Shown here one piece after another: positions 10,826-21,330 of a DNA stretch of 64,000 nt (the stretch's first letter is position 1; the number at the start of each line of letters is the position of its first letter). Location: assembly GCA_025506515.1 (NCBI GenBank), contig CM046458.1, forward strand, positions 39,630,927 through 39,694,926, read 5' to 3'. Position numbers and translations under genes: made by a program. Source of the stretch: Flaveria trinervia. Taxonomy: Eukaryota; Streptophyta; Magnoliopsida; Asterales; Asteraceae. A model generated the notes under the pieces. The model had not been told where the DNA came from. It saw nothing but the letters and a program-made list of their open reading frames with translations, and made no database searches.

Positions 10826-11382
10826 TGTTATAGGAAACACTGGATCTCTTGGATTTGATTTGTGTCAGTTAAGGAATCATCGGATTTCTTGGGATTCGCA
10901 TAACTGCCTTGTTGACTTGTTGACTTGTAACACTTGCATTATACAAGTGTTTGGACTCCGTAGGAATAGTGTCTTCCGTAGGAGTTTGTTCTTCCGCAGA
11001 AGTCTTGTTCTTCCGAAGCAATTTTGTTCTTCCGAAGCAATCTTATTCTTCCGAAGCAATCTTGTTCTTCCAAAGCAATCTTGTTCTTCACTTCTGGTTG
11101 TTCATTCGCAGAGGATCTTCGGATAAATAGTTACTTGTAAGAAATATATCTAGGAAGAACAAAATGTTCATCCGTAGATGTTTCTTACACTCGGTCAATT
11201 TCATAAGTTGACCGAGTGTAATGTTTGTACCTGCAACCATACATAAATCAACACACACAAAATGGGTTAACCTATATATTTAATGCATACACAATAATGA
11301 GTTACAAACATTCATTACAGATATTAATTCAAGTACTAAGCCTATACATAATGAACTAGATCTATTGAAGCTAGACCTAACA
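10821..11382 (-). mobile_element. Copia B 3' LTR (minus strand), truncated
   Basis: On the minus strand it starts TGTTAGGTCTAGC at 11382 and matches the complete B LTR at 23295-23840. The last ~359 bp (22936-23294 equivalent) are absent. It carries four copies of a ~19-bp TTCTTCCGAAGCAATCTTG unit at 10990-11085, where the other LTR has two. GTTTC at 10821-10825 is shared with LTR A at the junction. Confidence 0.88.
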
Positions 11383-11396
11383 ATACTCCCCCTTAG
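11383..11396 (-). promoter_or_regulatory. Polypurine tract of copia B
   Basis: On the minus strand CTAAGGGGGAGTAT directly precedes the 3' LTR start at 11382. This is the GGGGGAG-type plus-strand primer usual for SIRE-like copia elements. Confidence 0.85.
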
Positions 11397-11550
11397 GCTT
11401 AGATACTTGCAATCAGTTCTTCAACACTGAAAGTTCCTTGACTCTGACAATGATCTTATTGTAGAAGTAAGACACAGCAGTCTTTTGATCATCATACTTG
11501 TAGTTGATCTTTATCTTGCTGAACCTCTTCAGAGTCGCAAAGCTTATTCC

Positions 11551-12824
11551 TAAGACATCTTCCTCTGTAGTAGTGTGTCTAACACATTATTGTTATTCAT
11601 CACTTCTAACTCATCTTGCTCTAAAATTCTAAGCTCAGTTACTTCATCAAAAGTTGTTCCCTTTAGCAGTCCAGCATTGTATCTTCTTCTTTTGTAAGCT
11701 TTTGCATGTAATTTGTCAATCACTTGGATCACATGGACATGTAGGAGCAAATCATTCTATGTTTTTTCATCGGCCAACTTAGGAAAGAATTTGTCATTAA
11801 GGTATGAGGTGTAGCTGGATGAAGTAGTTTGATTTCCACAGGATCAAAGATCCTGATATGGTCAGCTTTCTTGTTTTCAGCATTTCTTAACAACACCAAC
11901 TCCTTGTTTTCTCTCAACATAGCCCCATTCAGTTATAGGGTATGTGAATTGAGTTCCTTCAATACATTTGATTGCTACTGTATTTCTACTTTTGTATCCA
12001 ACCCTCTTCAAGAATCATCATCTATATATTCTGAGGCGTTGGACTTGTATCTTTTAAGCCCTTTGATTTCTTCTGATGCTCTGCATCTCACTTTTAGCTT
12101 CACTTACAACATCATCTTTAAACTTAGTCTTGAGCTTTCCCACTAGAGTTGAGAAGTCTCTTCCTCTAAGGTGAATTGGATAATTGCAGATGATCAGGCT
12201 TTGAAGATCTTTGATGTCATTCGTAGGTAGACTCACCATTGAAAATACATCATGGAAGTATTCAACTCTTCCAGATGTTCTTTTAACAATAGCACAATCC
12301 CAGTCTGGATCATATTTCCAGACCATGATCATGTTTTCTCCCACAGAACTGGGAGTCGTGAGGTGGTCTATTAGTTGTATCAGAGAGGATTTTTGTTCGG
12401 TTATCTCCCTCACTGTAGTGCCCAGTGGCCATACTTTGCCGGGAATTACTTCTCTTGGCTCTCTGATCAGTTTGTCCTTCCCTTTGTGCTGAACTTTAGG
12501 TTCAACTATTATAGGTTCAGCAGGAAGCTTACTTTGTTGCTCATAAGATCCTCTTGCTGACAGGGATATCAGCATCACTTAGATCCTCTTCATTGTATGC
12601 TATTACATCAACATGGTTTGCTTCTTCTTCTTCTTCCTGATGTTGAGAAGCAGTCTCATCATCTTTAAACTATTCTGGGTCTACACTTGCTGAGCTTCAA
12701 TTGAGCTCACTAAGTTGATTTGCAAGTTCTTGATGAGGTTGTTGTTGTTGTTGATGATCAGACACTGGAGATACTTGTTCAGATTTTTGACAGTACTGAG
12801 GATTCAGTCTTGGATGATGACAGT
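11551..12824 (-). pseudogene. Copia B third ORF, C-terminal part (frame-broken)
   Basis: Minus-strand coding pieces (12578-12054, 11920-11729, 11750-11551) continue the third ORF toward the 3' LTR. The first has a basic Pro/Glu/Lys-rich stretch (PAEPIIVEPKVQHKGKDK) followed by a compact region with VWKYDPDWDCAIVKRTSGRV and EYFHDVFSMVSLPTNDIKDL. The later pieces, with DPVEIKLLHPATPHTL and AYKRRRYNAGLLKGTTFDEV, look like a folded C-terminal end. I know no enzymatic motif here. The position between RNase H and the polypurine tract is that of the Sirevirus envelope-like ORF. At least three frame changes separate the pieces. Confidence 0.6.
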
Positions 12825-13939
12825 TTAACTGTACTTGTTTGTGAGACTAACTCTGTCTCCCCAGTGTAAATACTGTTTGGTGAGTGGGGTTGGATAGGAG
12901 AGATTGGTTTTGTATTTTGGATGGCTGGAGATATAGTTGAGGTGTTTGTTCTTGATTTGGTGATGGATGGTGGATGGGAGAGATTGGTTCAGTATTCTGG
13001 CTGGCTTGAGATTGTGGTTGAGGTGTTTGTTCTTGATTTGGTGATGGATGGTGGATGGGAGAGATGGTTCAGTATTTTGCCTGGCTGGAGATTGTTGATG
13101 TATGGTTGATGTATCTGGTGAGAAAGTGTCTTGAACAGACTTGGTTGGAGAATTCTCTTGTTCATCTTTCCACACAAGCTCTTCAGGGATATTTGCAGCA
13201 GCATCAATCACATGTGCAAACATGTCCATATCACCTCCTTCATATTTCCCAGAAATTTTGTTTAGAACAGATCTGTCAAGGTGTGCTTGACTAAACACAC
13301 CACCATCCACGGAAGTTCCAGGCAGATCAGCATTAATGATCAGTTGTAGGAACCTTGGAAAAATGTACATCTTATCAGCCTTCTGCACTTTGATGTGATC
13401 ACTTAAGCAGTTGAAGATGTACTTGGAATAATTGTAGGTTCTTCCCTCAAAAACACCAATAATCCCAGAAGAAATGTTCCTTGAGAATCTATCAACACCA
13501 GATTTTCTGTTGCACTTAAGATAAGTATAACAGAGAAATCTATACGGCTTGCAAAGTCTTCCTTTCTTGATTTCTCCTTTGTTGAAATCACCATGATATC
13601 GCATCAGTAGAAATATTTTTCTATGTATTCATCTTCGAACACATCAGGATGACCAGCTTCGACTTCTCCCATCTCAAGAGCCCTTCTTATTGTCTGTTCA
13701 TCGATTCTCAGTCGTCGACTCTTCACAGTAGCCATAATAGCTTCACCGTCTTTGTCTATGCGTGCAGAGTTCCAGAAATCAGTGATATGTGATTGATATA
13801 TCACAGGCTCTACTGATAAGGCATAGAACAGCCTTGATCTTCTTAGATATCTGATAAGTTCTTGACACCCTTCTAAGACAGGATCATCAGGGTTTAAGAA
13901 GGCACAAACATTATGTTCTTTCTCAAATCTATTATCCAT
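12825..13939 (-). pseudogene. Copia B third ORF (envelope-like position), N-terminal and middle part
   Basis: The likely start is the ATG at 13939 (MDNRFEKEHNVCAFLNP). An upstream GTG in the same frame is less plausible. The protein has HNVCAFL, a Cys-free helical region, PVIYQSHITDFWNSA, LRIDEQTIRRALEMGE and later YNYSKYIFNCL and MYIFPRFLQLIINADL. The same landmarks, in the same order, appear in the C2 third ORF at 56866-57500, so the two are homologous. A UGA at 13606-13604 overlaps an ATG at 13604-13602, where the frame changes. The C-terminal half holds repeated STIHHQIKNKHLN. No signal peptide is visible at the start, which argues against a classical envelope. Function is unknown. Confidence 0.75.
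12893..13100 (-). repeat. In-frame ~81-bp tandem repeat in copia B ORF3
   Basis: About two and a half copies of an ~81-bp unit share TTGAGGTGTTTGTTCTTGAT and TTGGTGATGGATGGTGGATG on the plus strand. On the minus strand they encode repeated PSTIHHQIKNKHLN. Because 81 is a multiple of three, copy-number changes would keep the frame. Confidence 0.8.
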
Positions 13940-14235
13940 CTGTTCATAAGAAAAAGACTTCGTTAAAATCACATTATTGATATGAGAATACGAACAGTTG
14001 TGAGATAAACAAGAATCAAATGGTTCATTCTTGAATATTACAACATGTTTTACCTTAATAACAGCGGATTAAGAACACAAATATATGTTTGTTTAATGTT
14101 TTGATTTGGTGAAATTTGAAAACTGAGAAAGTGGGAAAATGTTTGTTGATAGTGGCTTTTTCTAGGTCTGAAAAGTGAGCTGAAAAAGCGAATAATGAAT
14201 TTGAGAGGTCAAACCACATTATTTATACTCTCAGA
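13940..14235 (-). promoter_or_regulatory. Putative internal promoter of copia B ORF3
   Basis: On the minus strand GAGAGTATAAATAATGTGG contains a good plant TATA box (TATAAATA, 14227-14220) about 280 bp upstream of the ORF3 ATG at 13939. Between them lies an AT-rich leader without long ORFs. The TATA match is seen directly; promoter activity is inferred. Confidence 0.45.
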
Positions 14236-14403
14236 AACATTTATTTATCTCATTTATTAAGTGGGACCCTCAATGTATTCTTCCGCAGATGATCTACGGA
14301 TCGACAACATCTGCTGATGAACATTTAAAATTAAATTACATTTGTTGATCTTTGTTCATCCGTAGTTTACCAATCTATGGATAAATATTTAAGATTTCCA
14401 CAT

Positions 14404-14492
14404 TGTAGCTCTGCTGATGCTTAAGATAGCACTGTAGCTTCTGCTGATGCTTAAGATAGCACTGTAGCTTCTGCTAATGCTTAAGATAGCAC
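14404..14492. repeat. Three tandem copies of a 30-bp unit upstream of the TATA box
   Basis: GTAGCTTCTGCTGATGC followed by TTAAGATAGCACT is present three times, nearly identical, about 180-270 bp upstream (minus-strand sense) of the TATA box at 14220-14227. Confidence 0.9.
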
Positions 14493-15694
14493 AATGTAGA
14501 GAAATATTGTTTTTGTATGGTCCAAGTCCATTGGTTAGAACCATTTATTGCTTTAGGACCTTGTAGGCTTTGTATACATAGCAATTTAGCACAAGAAAGC
14601 TTAAAATGATTTTGAGAAAATTTTCATGTATTGAGAAGCTAAGATGATGCTCAAATTCCAATTACTTCAAATTGATAATAAGATAGACAATGCTGCTGAT
14701 TCATAAATTTAACTTCATGTATTCTACTCCCCCTAAATTTATGACTAATGGTGAATTTAAGCATTTATCAAAATTTCTTTAAGAGGAATAAGATGATTTG
14801 TAACTGTATGAAAAAATCAGACATATATACACATATGATGGGATCATACTATAATACTAAGCCTCATCCGGATGAGTTATGTTGTTAAATTGATACCTGA
14901 ACAAAATTCTGGTTGCAAGTATATTGTCTGCTTAGATCCATACAAGAGCTCATGTATCAACTAGGCATGCTGATTATCATGTTTTCTTGTTGATTTAGAA
15001 ATAACTGTTATGGGCTTCACATTCAATTTACAAAGATTTTGTCCTCCCTTTGCAAGTCAAATCATCATTTTTCACACTTAAGAACTATGTACTTTAAGTT
15101 ATAAGATCTATCTTGAGATGCATTTGACATCTCATTAATGCAATGATGTAAAAGCTCAAGATAATATGCAATTGATCACATAGGATTCTTTTGAGAGCTT
15201 AGATATGATCATCATCAGGTCCACATCTTTACTCACGTAAAACAGAGGTGCCTTTAACCAGGTCTTTGTTTACACAAAACAGAGGGATGATGAGGATCAT
15301 GATCTGTTCACCATTTGTAACTGAATTTTAGTATAGTGATCATACACCCAGGTCTTTGTTTACACAAAATAGAGGGAGTATGATTATGCAAAGAGCTACT
15401 ATAAAGTGTTGGTACATAGTGTGTTTAGATGAGTGATTTGGTCACATCAAAAAAAGACTCACCTTGTATTCTCAAATTGAAGTTTCCCACAAACAATCAC
15501 TTTAGCATTATGTTTGGCATGCACTCAGATTAGTTTCCACTCAAGATGAATCTACTCACATATCAAGAAACTTGCTGAAATTTATTGTTATGTATGAATT
15601 CAGGAATAAGCAAAGCTATAGTGTACTATCATTTCCTATACATATGTCATGCTGAAGCATCATTACACATAGTATTTTAATTGTTTAGACTTGA
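14493..15694. other. Copia B spacer between RNase H and ORF3, non-coding
   Basis: About 1.2 kb without a credible ORF. It contains two near-identical ~30-bp direct copies of CCAGGTCTTTGTTTACACAA + AATAGAGGGA-type sequence (15258-15287 and 15348-15377) and a partial third near 15236. Long untranslated stretches between pol and the third ORF also occur in C2 (56084-56865). Confidence 0.55.
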
Positions 15695-16340
15695 TTAATC
15701 TAATTTAATCATGCCCAGAAACTCAACGAGAAAGTTAAATCTGACTGAATCAAAAGCTTTAGTGAATAAATCATTAAGCTGATTTGATGTATCCACTTTG
15801 ACTAACTTAATCAAACCCTTTTCTGAGCAATCTCTCATAAAATGATATCTTATTTCAATATGTTTTGTTTTACTATGTTGCACAGGATTAGCAGTTATAA
15901 ACATTGCAGCAGAATTGTCTATATAAATTGAAGTTTGAAGGAAGTTGTAACCATAGTCAAGTAATTGGTTTCGCAACCAAAGACTTGAGAACATCCAGCT
16001 GAAGCAGCAATGTACTCAGCCTCAGCTGTGGATACAGAAACATGGTTTGTTTCTTGCACTGCCATGATACTAGCCTTGGTCCAATGAATTGACATCCATC
16101 GGTTTTTGATTTTCTATTACTGTTACATCCACCATAGTCACTGTCTGAGTATGAGTAGAGTGTAAAGTCACCATCCTTTGGATACCAAAGAAAGTCCTGG
16201 TTTTCCTTTGAGGTATCTAAAAATTCTTTTAACCGCATTGAGATGAGACTCCTTGGATCAGATTGGTACCTAGCACATACACACACATCAAACATAATAT
16301 CAGGTCTACTGGCAGTTAAATACATAAATGACCTATCATT
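15695..16340 (-). pseudogene. Copia B RNase H
   Basis: This RNase H of the Ty1/copia type would degrade the RNA strand during reverse transcription. Seen on the minus strand in two frames: MYLTASRPDIMF, YSYSDSDYGGC (first catalytic Asp), KSKTDGCQFIG, the STAEAEY-type block in a shifted frame near 16010, IDNSAAMFITANPVQH, KHIEIRYHFMRDC and DLFTKAF. The catalytic blocks are recognisable, but a frameshift near 15990-16080 separates them. Confidence 0.9.
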
Positions 16341-17180
16341 GATCTATATAATTTTTTATCAATAGATTTTCCAGAAAGATCAGGAGCAATCTTATCAATT
16401 GTTGATGCTAGTGTTTTGCATGAGGATACTTCAGCAAGATTGTATTTCTTTAGAATTGATGTATGTATTTTTCTTGATTGATGAATATCCCATCTTAGTT
16501 TTGATGAACTTGAAGGCCAAGAAAGAAGGTTAATTCACTCATTGAGCTCATCTGAAATTCAGATTTCATCAGCTCTTCAAAATTCACACATAATCTCTTA
16601 TTAGTTGAACCAAATATAATGTCATCAATATATATTTGAACTACTAGGAGATCTTGATGTGCTTGTTTGAGGAAGAGAGTCTGATCAATAGTTCCTCTTT
16701 TGTCGCCATGCTTGAGAAAGAAAGATGATAGTGTTTCATTCCATTTTCTTGGTGCTTGATGAAGACCACGCAGAGCTTTATCTAGTTTGTATACCCTATA
16801 GGGATAATGAGGATCTTCAAAACCAGGGGGTTGTGATACATAAACTTCCTCATCAATCTTCCCATATAAGAATGCACACTTGACATCCATCTGATACACT
16901 GTAAACTTCTTATATGTCATAAGCTAGAAACACTCTTATGTCCTCAATTCTTGCAACTGGTGCAAAAACTTCATCATAGTCAATTCCTTCTTCTTGAGTG
17001 TATCCTTGTGCAATCAACCTTGCTTTGTTTCTTACAATAATCCCTCTATCATCCAGTTTGTTTTTGTATAGCCATCTTGTTCCACTAGGATGTTGACCTT
17101 CAGGCAATCAACAAGAGACCACATTTTTGCTTTCTGAACTGCTGAAGCTCTTCTTGCATAGCTTCAATCCAACTATTGTC
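16341..17180 (-). pseudogene. Copia B reverse transcriptase (RVT_2)
   Basis: Minus-strand pieces give GTRWLYKNKLDDRGIIVRNK, ARLIAQGYTQEEGIDYDEVF, APVARIEDIRVFLA, then YQMDVKCAFLYGKIDEEVYV, QPPGFEDPHYP, KALRGLHQAPRKW and the catalytic QIYIDDIIFGS (YxDD). The order is that of a complete RVT_2 domain. Frame breaks lie at about 16910 and 16490. Residues needed for catalysis are present. Confidence 0.93.
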
Positions 17181-17830
17181 TTTTAAAACAGCAGTGATAT
17201 TGGAGGCACCACTTGAGAAAGAAAACAAGTGAAGAGACAAAGGTTGGCTGTACCACTTTGACTCCTTGTAGTTCTCTTTTCAGGATTTCCAATGATGTTG
17301 ATAATTGGATGAGACTTATGGATCCTCATTGAAGGAGTTGATTCAACTGGTATAGATGATCCCAGGTTAGTCATTTCTAGTGTCTCACACTGATTCACCT
17401 CAGTTTGTGAGTTAAGAAATAATCAAAATGCTCAACATGAGAAGAATGATCATGAGTCTCTTGTATGGGCTGCAGGGGTATCTCCAGTTTTGTTTTGCTT
17501 TTTCGTAGGAACTTCTCTGGAAAGATTTTGCTCTTCGTAGGAACTTCTCCGGAAACAGTTTGCTCTTCGTAGGAACTTCTCCGTAAGCATTTTGCTCTTC
17601 CTTAGGAACTTCTCCGGAAGCATTTTGCTCTTCTGCAGGAATTTTCTGGAAGCATTTTGCTCTTCTGCAGGAACTTCTTCGGAAGCATTTTGCTCTTCCG
17701 CAGGAACTTCTCCGGAAGCATTTTGCTCTTCCGCGGGAATTTCTCCTGATATTATGTGAGGACATGAATTATTTCCAAGATTTGTTGCATTCACTTGAGA
17801 GCCTGGATTTGTTGAAGGCACATCATTCAC
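17181..17830 (-). pseudogene. Copia B INT-RT linker with 11-residue repeats
   Basis: This is the linker between integrase and RT on the minus strand. It contains about eight copies of an 11-residue unit, GEVPAEEQNAS, encoded by a 33-bp repeat (about 17495-17745). The first copies stay in frame. Later ones drift into KFLQKSKMLPE and FRRSSYEEQN readings through single-base indels, while the DNA repeat remains clear. Flanking sequence is Ser/Thr/Asn-rich and probably disordered. The plus-strand DNA core (GAAGCATTTTGCTCTTCC) resembles the LTR B repeat. Confidence 0.8.
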
Positions 17831-19010
17831 ATCTCCTGGTGCAGCATGTTTGTTCCAAATGTAGTATCTGCATCTACTGAAGTGTTTTCATCCGAGAATG
17901 AGGATATCCTTGGAGGATCAGAAGATAAGGTTACTTTAGTCATAAGAGGTGGAACAAATGGATAACACACTTCATCAGATCCTGCATTGTTCAAATTATC
18001 ATAGTTAAATGATTTGGCTAAAGCATCTATGTCAAACAACCATGATGAACCTTTAACTGACTTTGTAAATACAGATTCATCAAAAGACACATTAGGAGTC
18101 TCTTCCACAATGTTATGTTGTGGAACATAAACCCTATATGATTTCGATGTTGAAGAGTATCTAACAAAGAAACCATCATATGCTTTTTCTGAAAATTTTC
18201 CCAATGACTCTTTCATGTTTAAAATAGTTACATGACATCCAAGACTTTCAGATATCCTATGTATGGTTTTCTTTTAAATAAGAGCTCATAGAGATTTTTG
18301 TTATGTTCTTTGACAATTAATGTTCTGTTTTGAACATTGCATGCAGTATTCACAGCCTCAGCCCAAAAAGTGATGGGTAATTGTGAATCAACTAGCATTG
18401 TTCTGGCAGCTTCAATGAGAGTTCTATTTCTTCTTTTAGCTATTCCATTTTGTTGTGGAGTTCTTGGTGCACTAAATTGTCTTGCAATACCTTTGCTCCT
18501 GCAAAAGGAATCCAGTTCAAAATTGACAAATTCAGTACCATTGTCACTCCTAAAAATTTTAACTTTTGAATCAAGTTTTTCTCAATCTTGATCACAAAGT
18601 CCATTAATGTTTTTGATGTTTCATTCTTTTGTTTTAAGAAAAAGACCCATATGAATCTTGTGAAATCATCAACTATCACCAAACAATATTGCCTTTTTCC
18701 AATGCTCATCACATTGATAGGACCAAACTGATCCATGTGAAGCAATTTGAGTGGTGTAGTTTTTGAATTGATAGTTTTGTATTTATGTGACACTCTATGT
18801 TGTTTTCCTTTGTAACATGAAGAACAGTGAGTTGAGCAATGAAACTCTTTGTTTGGCAATCCAATGACCAGATCATTTTTCACCAATTTATTCATGTTCT
18901 TCATGTTAGAATGGACAAGCCTTCTATGCCATAATCGAGACAAATCTTCTGATAGTTTAGATATAAGGCATGTTTCATGTTTTATGAGAGAAGTGTTGTT
19001 CATGTCCAAA
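17831..19010 (-). pseudogene. Copia B integrase
   Basis: On the minus strand: the pre-integrase zinc motif LWHRRLVHSNMKNMNKL plus CSSCYKGKQHRVSH, then LLHMDQFGPINVMSIGKRQY and LVIVDDFTRFIWVFFLK (catalytic core). A Gly-Ala-Pro-type QNGVAER block near 18440-18480 is readable in another frame, and the C-terminal AYDGFFVRYSSTSKSYRVY at 18180 precedes the repeat linker. Several indels interrupt it, especially at 18430-18600, where the second catalytic Asp region is scrambled between frames. Confidence 0.9.
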
Positions 19011-19420
19011 ACATAAGTGTTTCATTTTCTTGCTGCTTTGAGGAGAATCCAATCTTCTGGAACAATAAATCCTGGCTTAAGAATGTAACAGTTAGTATTA
19101 TCAAACAATGTGGTATAATTTTGATCACAGATTTGAGACACACTAAGTAGATTATACTGTAAATTTTTACAGTAATTTACTTTCTCAAATTTGAGCACAC
19201 CATTTGTTATCATCCCTTCACCAACAATTTTACCTCCCATTTTATCCCCACCAAATGTAACATAAGAAGCATTTTTATGTTTGAAGTCATGGAGAAGAGA
19301 ACAATTCCTATCATATGCCTGGAACAACCACTGTCAACATACCACTTGTTGTCAGCTCTCCAATATTGTTCCTGCATTTAGAAATAAATCAGTTAGAAGT
19401 GACAACCCAAGTCTTAGTGA
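19011..19420 (-). pseudogene. Copia B protease
   Basis: The copia aspartic protease would release gag and pol products. Near 19340-19370 the minus strand reads WYVDSGCSRHM, with the catalytic DSG intact. A shifted frame follows with ASYVTFGGDKMGGKIVGEG, VLKFEKVNYCKNLQYNLLSV and SQICDQNYTTLFDNTNCYIL, the conserved downstream part joining the pre-integrase domain. Confidence 0.88.
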
Positions 19421-20115
19421 TGTTGGGTTTGTCAACAGAGTCTAAACTATTACTCCTTCATGACTTAATCCTGAAGTTTTAGTATTAATTTCATATCTAG
19501 TTGATTCATTTTGATTTGATGATGGTGAGGATGATTTTGTTGAATCTGATGCAGAAGCTTTGGAGTCTTCTTTCTTCATTGGTTCTTCCTTCACCTTATC
19601 TTTCTTTGGTTGATATTTTGATTTAGAAGATGAACCTACACTTTTGAAGGTTTCATCATCTTTTGCTTTTGATTGAGACACATGTGATCCCTTTTCAAAA
19701 TGATCAAAGAAATGATGATTGATGATTGACTTCTTCTCAGCCAAGTCCACCTTTTTGTGAGGTGTTTTGGATTGACTTGATGTTTTCTTCATAGATTTAG
19801 CATCTTCAGAAGATTTCTGCTTTGGTTTTGCTTTTGCTTTTGATTTACCTTCTTTTTCTTTGAATCATCTTGACTTTCAGCAGATTGAGAGTCTGATTCT
19901 ATCAAATCAGTTTTGACTTCTTTGTGCTTTTGTTTTGTTCCTTTTGTTAAAATAGCATTTCTGAGTTGAATGATTATTTTGTTGCAAATAGCACATAATT
20001 TGTTGAAGTAACACTCTGAAGTCATATGATTGTTCATATTGCATATGGAACAGTAACTGCTGAAGTAGCAGTCTTCTATATTATGATTAGTCATATCACA
20101 CCACTTGCAATACAT
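19421..20115 (-). pseudogene. Copia B gag-pol linker with three tandem zinc knuckles
   Basis: At 20109-19981 the minus strand encodes CKWCDMTNHNIEDCYF, CSICNMNNHMTSECYF and a third CAICNK. The third continues as NNHSTQKCYFN after a one-base frameshift in an A-run near 19970. Each is CX2CX4HX4C followed by Tyr-Phe. Copia C1 and C2 have a single knuckle of this type at the same place (35394-35435 and about 52275-52315). It is followed by a Lys/Ser/Glu-rich disordered linker. RNA binding is the family expectation. The expansion to three is the unusual part. Confidence 0.75.
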
Positions 20116-21330
20116 TTCTTCAGATTCCTCTTCATGCTCATCTTTCTTTTTTCTTGTTCAGTTTGGGAGCTTTTGTTTCCTCCTTTGAAGAGCTTGAATT
20201 GTTCTTGTGTTCCTAGGAATATCAACAATTGAATCTTTCTTATCCTTTGATGACTTTTGTTGCTTCAAATTCAACATCTTTTGATGTTAACAGATACTCT
20301 TTTTGATACCTCATACGTAGATTCGGCTTTCTTCTTTTGCAAAAGTTCTACGAATTCGGCAAACTTTGTTTTCCGCAGTTCTTCTACTGAAGATTTTTTC
20401 TTTTGCTTAGTTGAAACTTGTTTCTTCTACCTGTATCTGCATGAGATAAAAGTACTTCTTCAGTTGGTCCGCAGCTATCAACTTCTTTTTGAAGATTCAG
20501 TTCTTGGAGTCCTTCATTGAGTTCAACAATCCTCTTGCAGATAGTCTTCAGCATGTTTCTCTGCTTTGGAGGATATTAAAGCTTTGATTCTCCAACCACT
20601 CTTGGAATACCAGTTTTAGTGTGAACATTCTTACCAATGGTCCTTTTACCAACATCAGGTTCATCAGAATCATCCAAGTCATCACAATTATCATAATCAA
20701 AGTCTGAATCATTTTGAAACAAAGATTCTGATTCAGAGGATTCAGTTTCACTCACCTCAGCCTATTGTTAATGTTGATTTGAGTTGATTATGTTTCAAAC
20801 TTGGTGCTAGGCACAAAATGATTTGACAGAGTATTAGTCATTGTTGTAGGTAAAGATGTATAATTATCATTTATAGGTGGTGGAACAGCATTATAACCCA
20901 ACCCAGACCTTTTCTTTGATTCAATATGAGAATTTAGTAATTTCTCATATTGCTAAGATGATAATTGAAACTTTTGAAGTTTCACTTCAGTTGATGCATG
21001 ATCAGCCATGGATTTTGTTAAGGAAGTGGTCAAATGCTCAACTTGGGCTTTTAGACTATAGTTTTCATAAACAAAGTTTTCTAAATCCTTTTGCAAAGAG
21101 ATAATTTTGATTTGATACAATTTATGTTCTCTAACATGAGATTCATTCAAAATCATAGTTTCTTTTACTTTGTTAGCCAACTGTTGAGCATGGACTCTAT
21201 AACGTTCAACTTCCTCAACACACGTTGATGAATACAACCTTTCTTTTACCTCTCTTCCATTGGTGGAACTGTTTGATCCATATGAGCCATCAATGCTTGA
21301 TTCTCTTCCAAGACTTCTTTTTCATACACA
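20116..21330 (-). pseudogene. Copia B coiled-coil part of gag
   Basis: Minus-strand frames between the two zinc-knuckle regions encode helix-forming, heptad-like sequence (VEEVERYRVHAQQLANKVKE, YQIKIISLQKDLENFVYENY) followed by acidic Ser/Asp-rich stretches. A matching coiled-coil piece lies in C1 (34630-34880), C2 (51530-51800) and G (48316-48092). It is probably a multimerisation segment. Confidence 0.65.

Noticed and set aside
12921..13294. Plus-strand ORFs with repeated EVFVLDLVMDGGWER
   Set aside because: Antisense reading of the tandem repeat in copia B ORF3; the minus strand gives the homologous protein.
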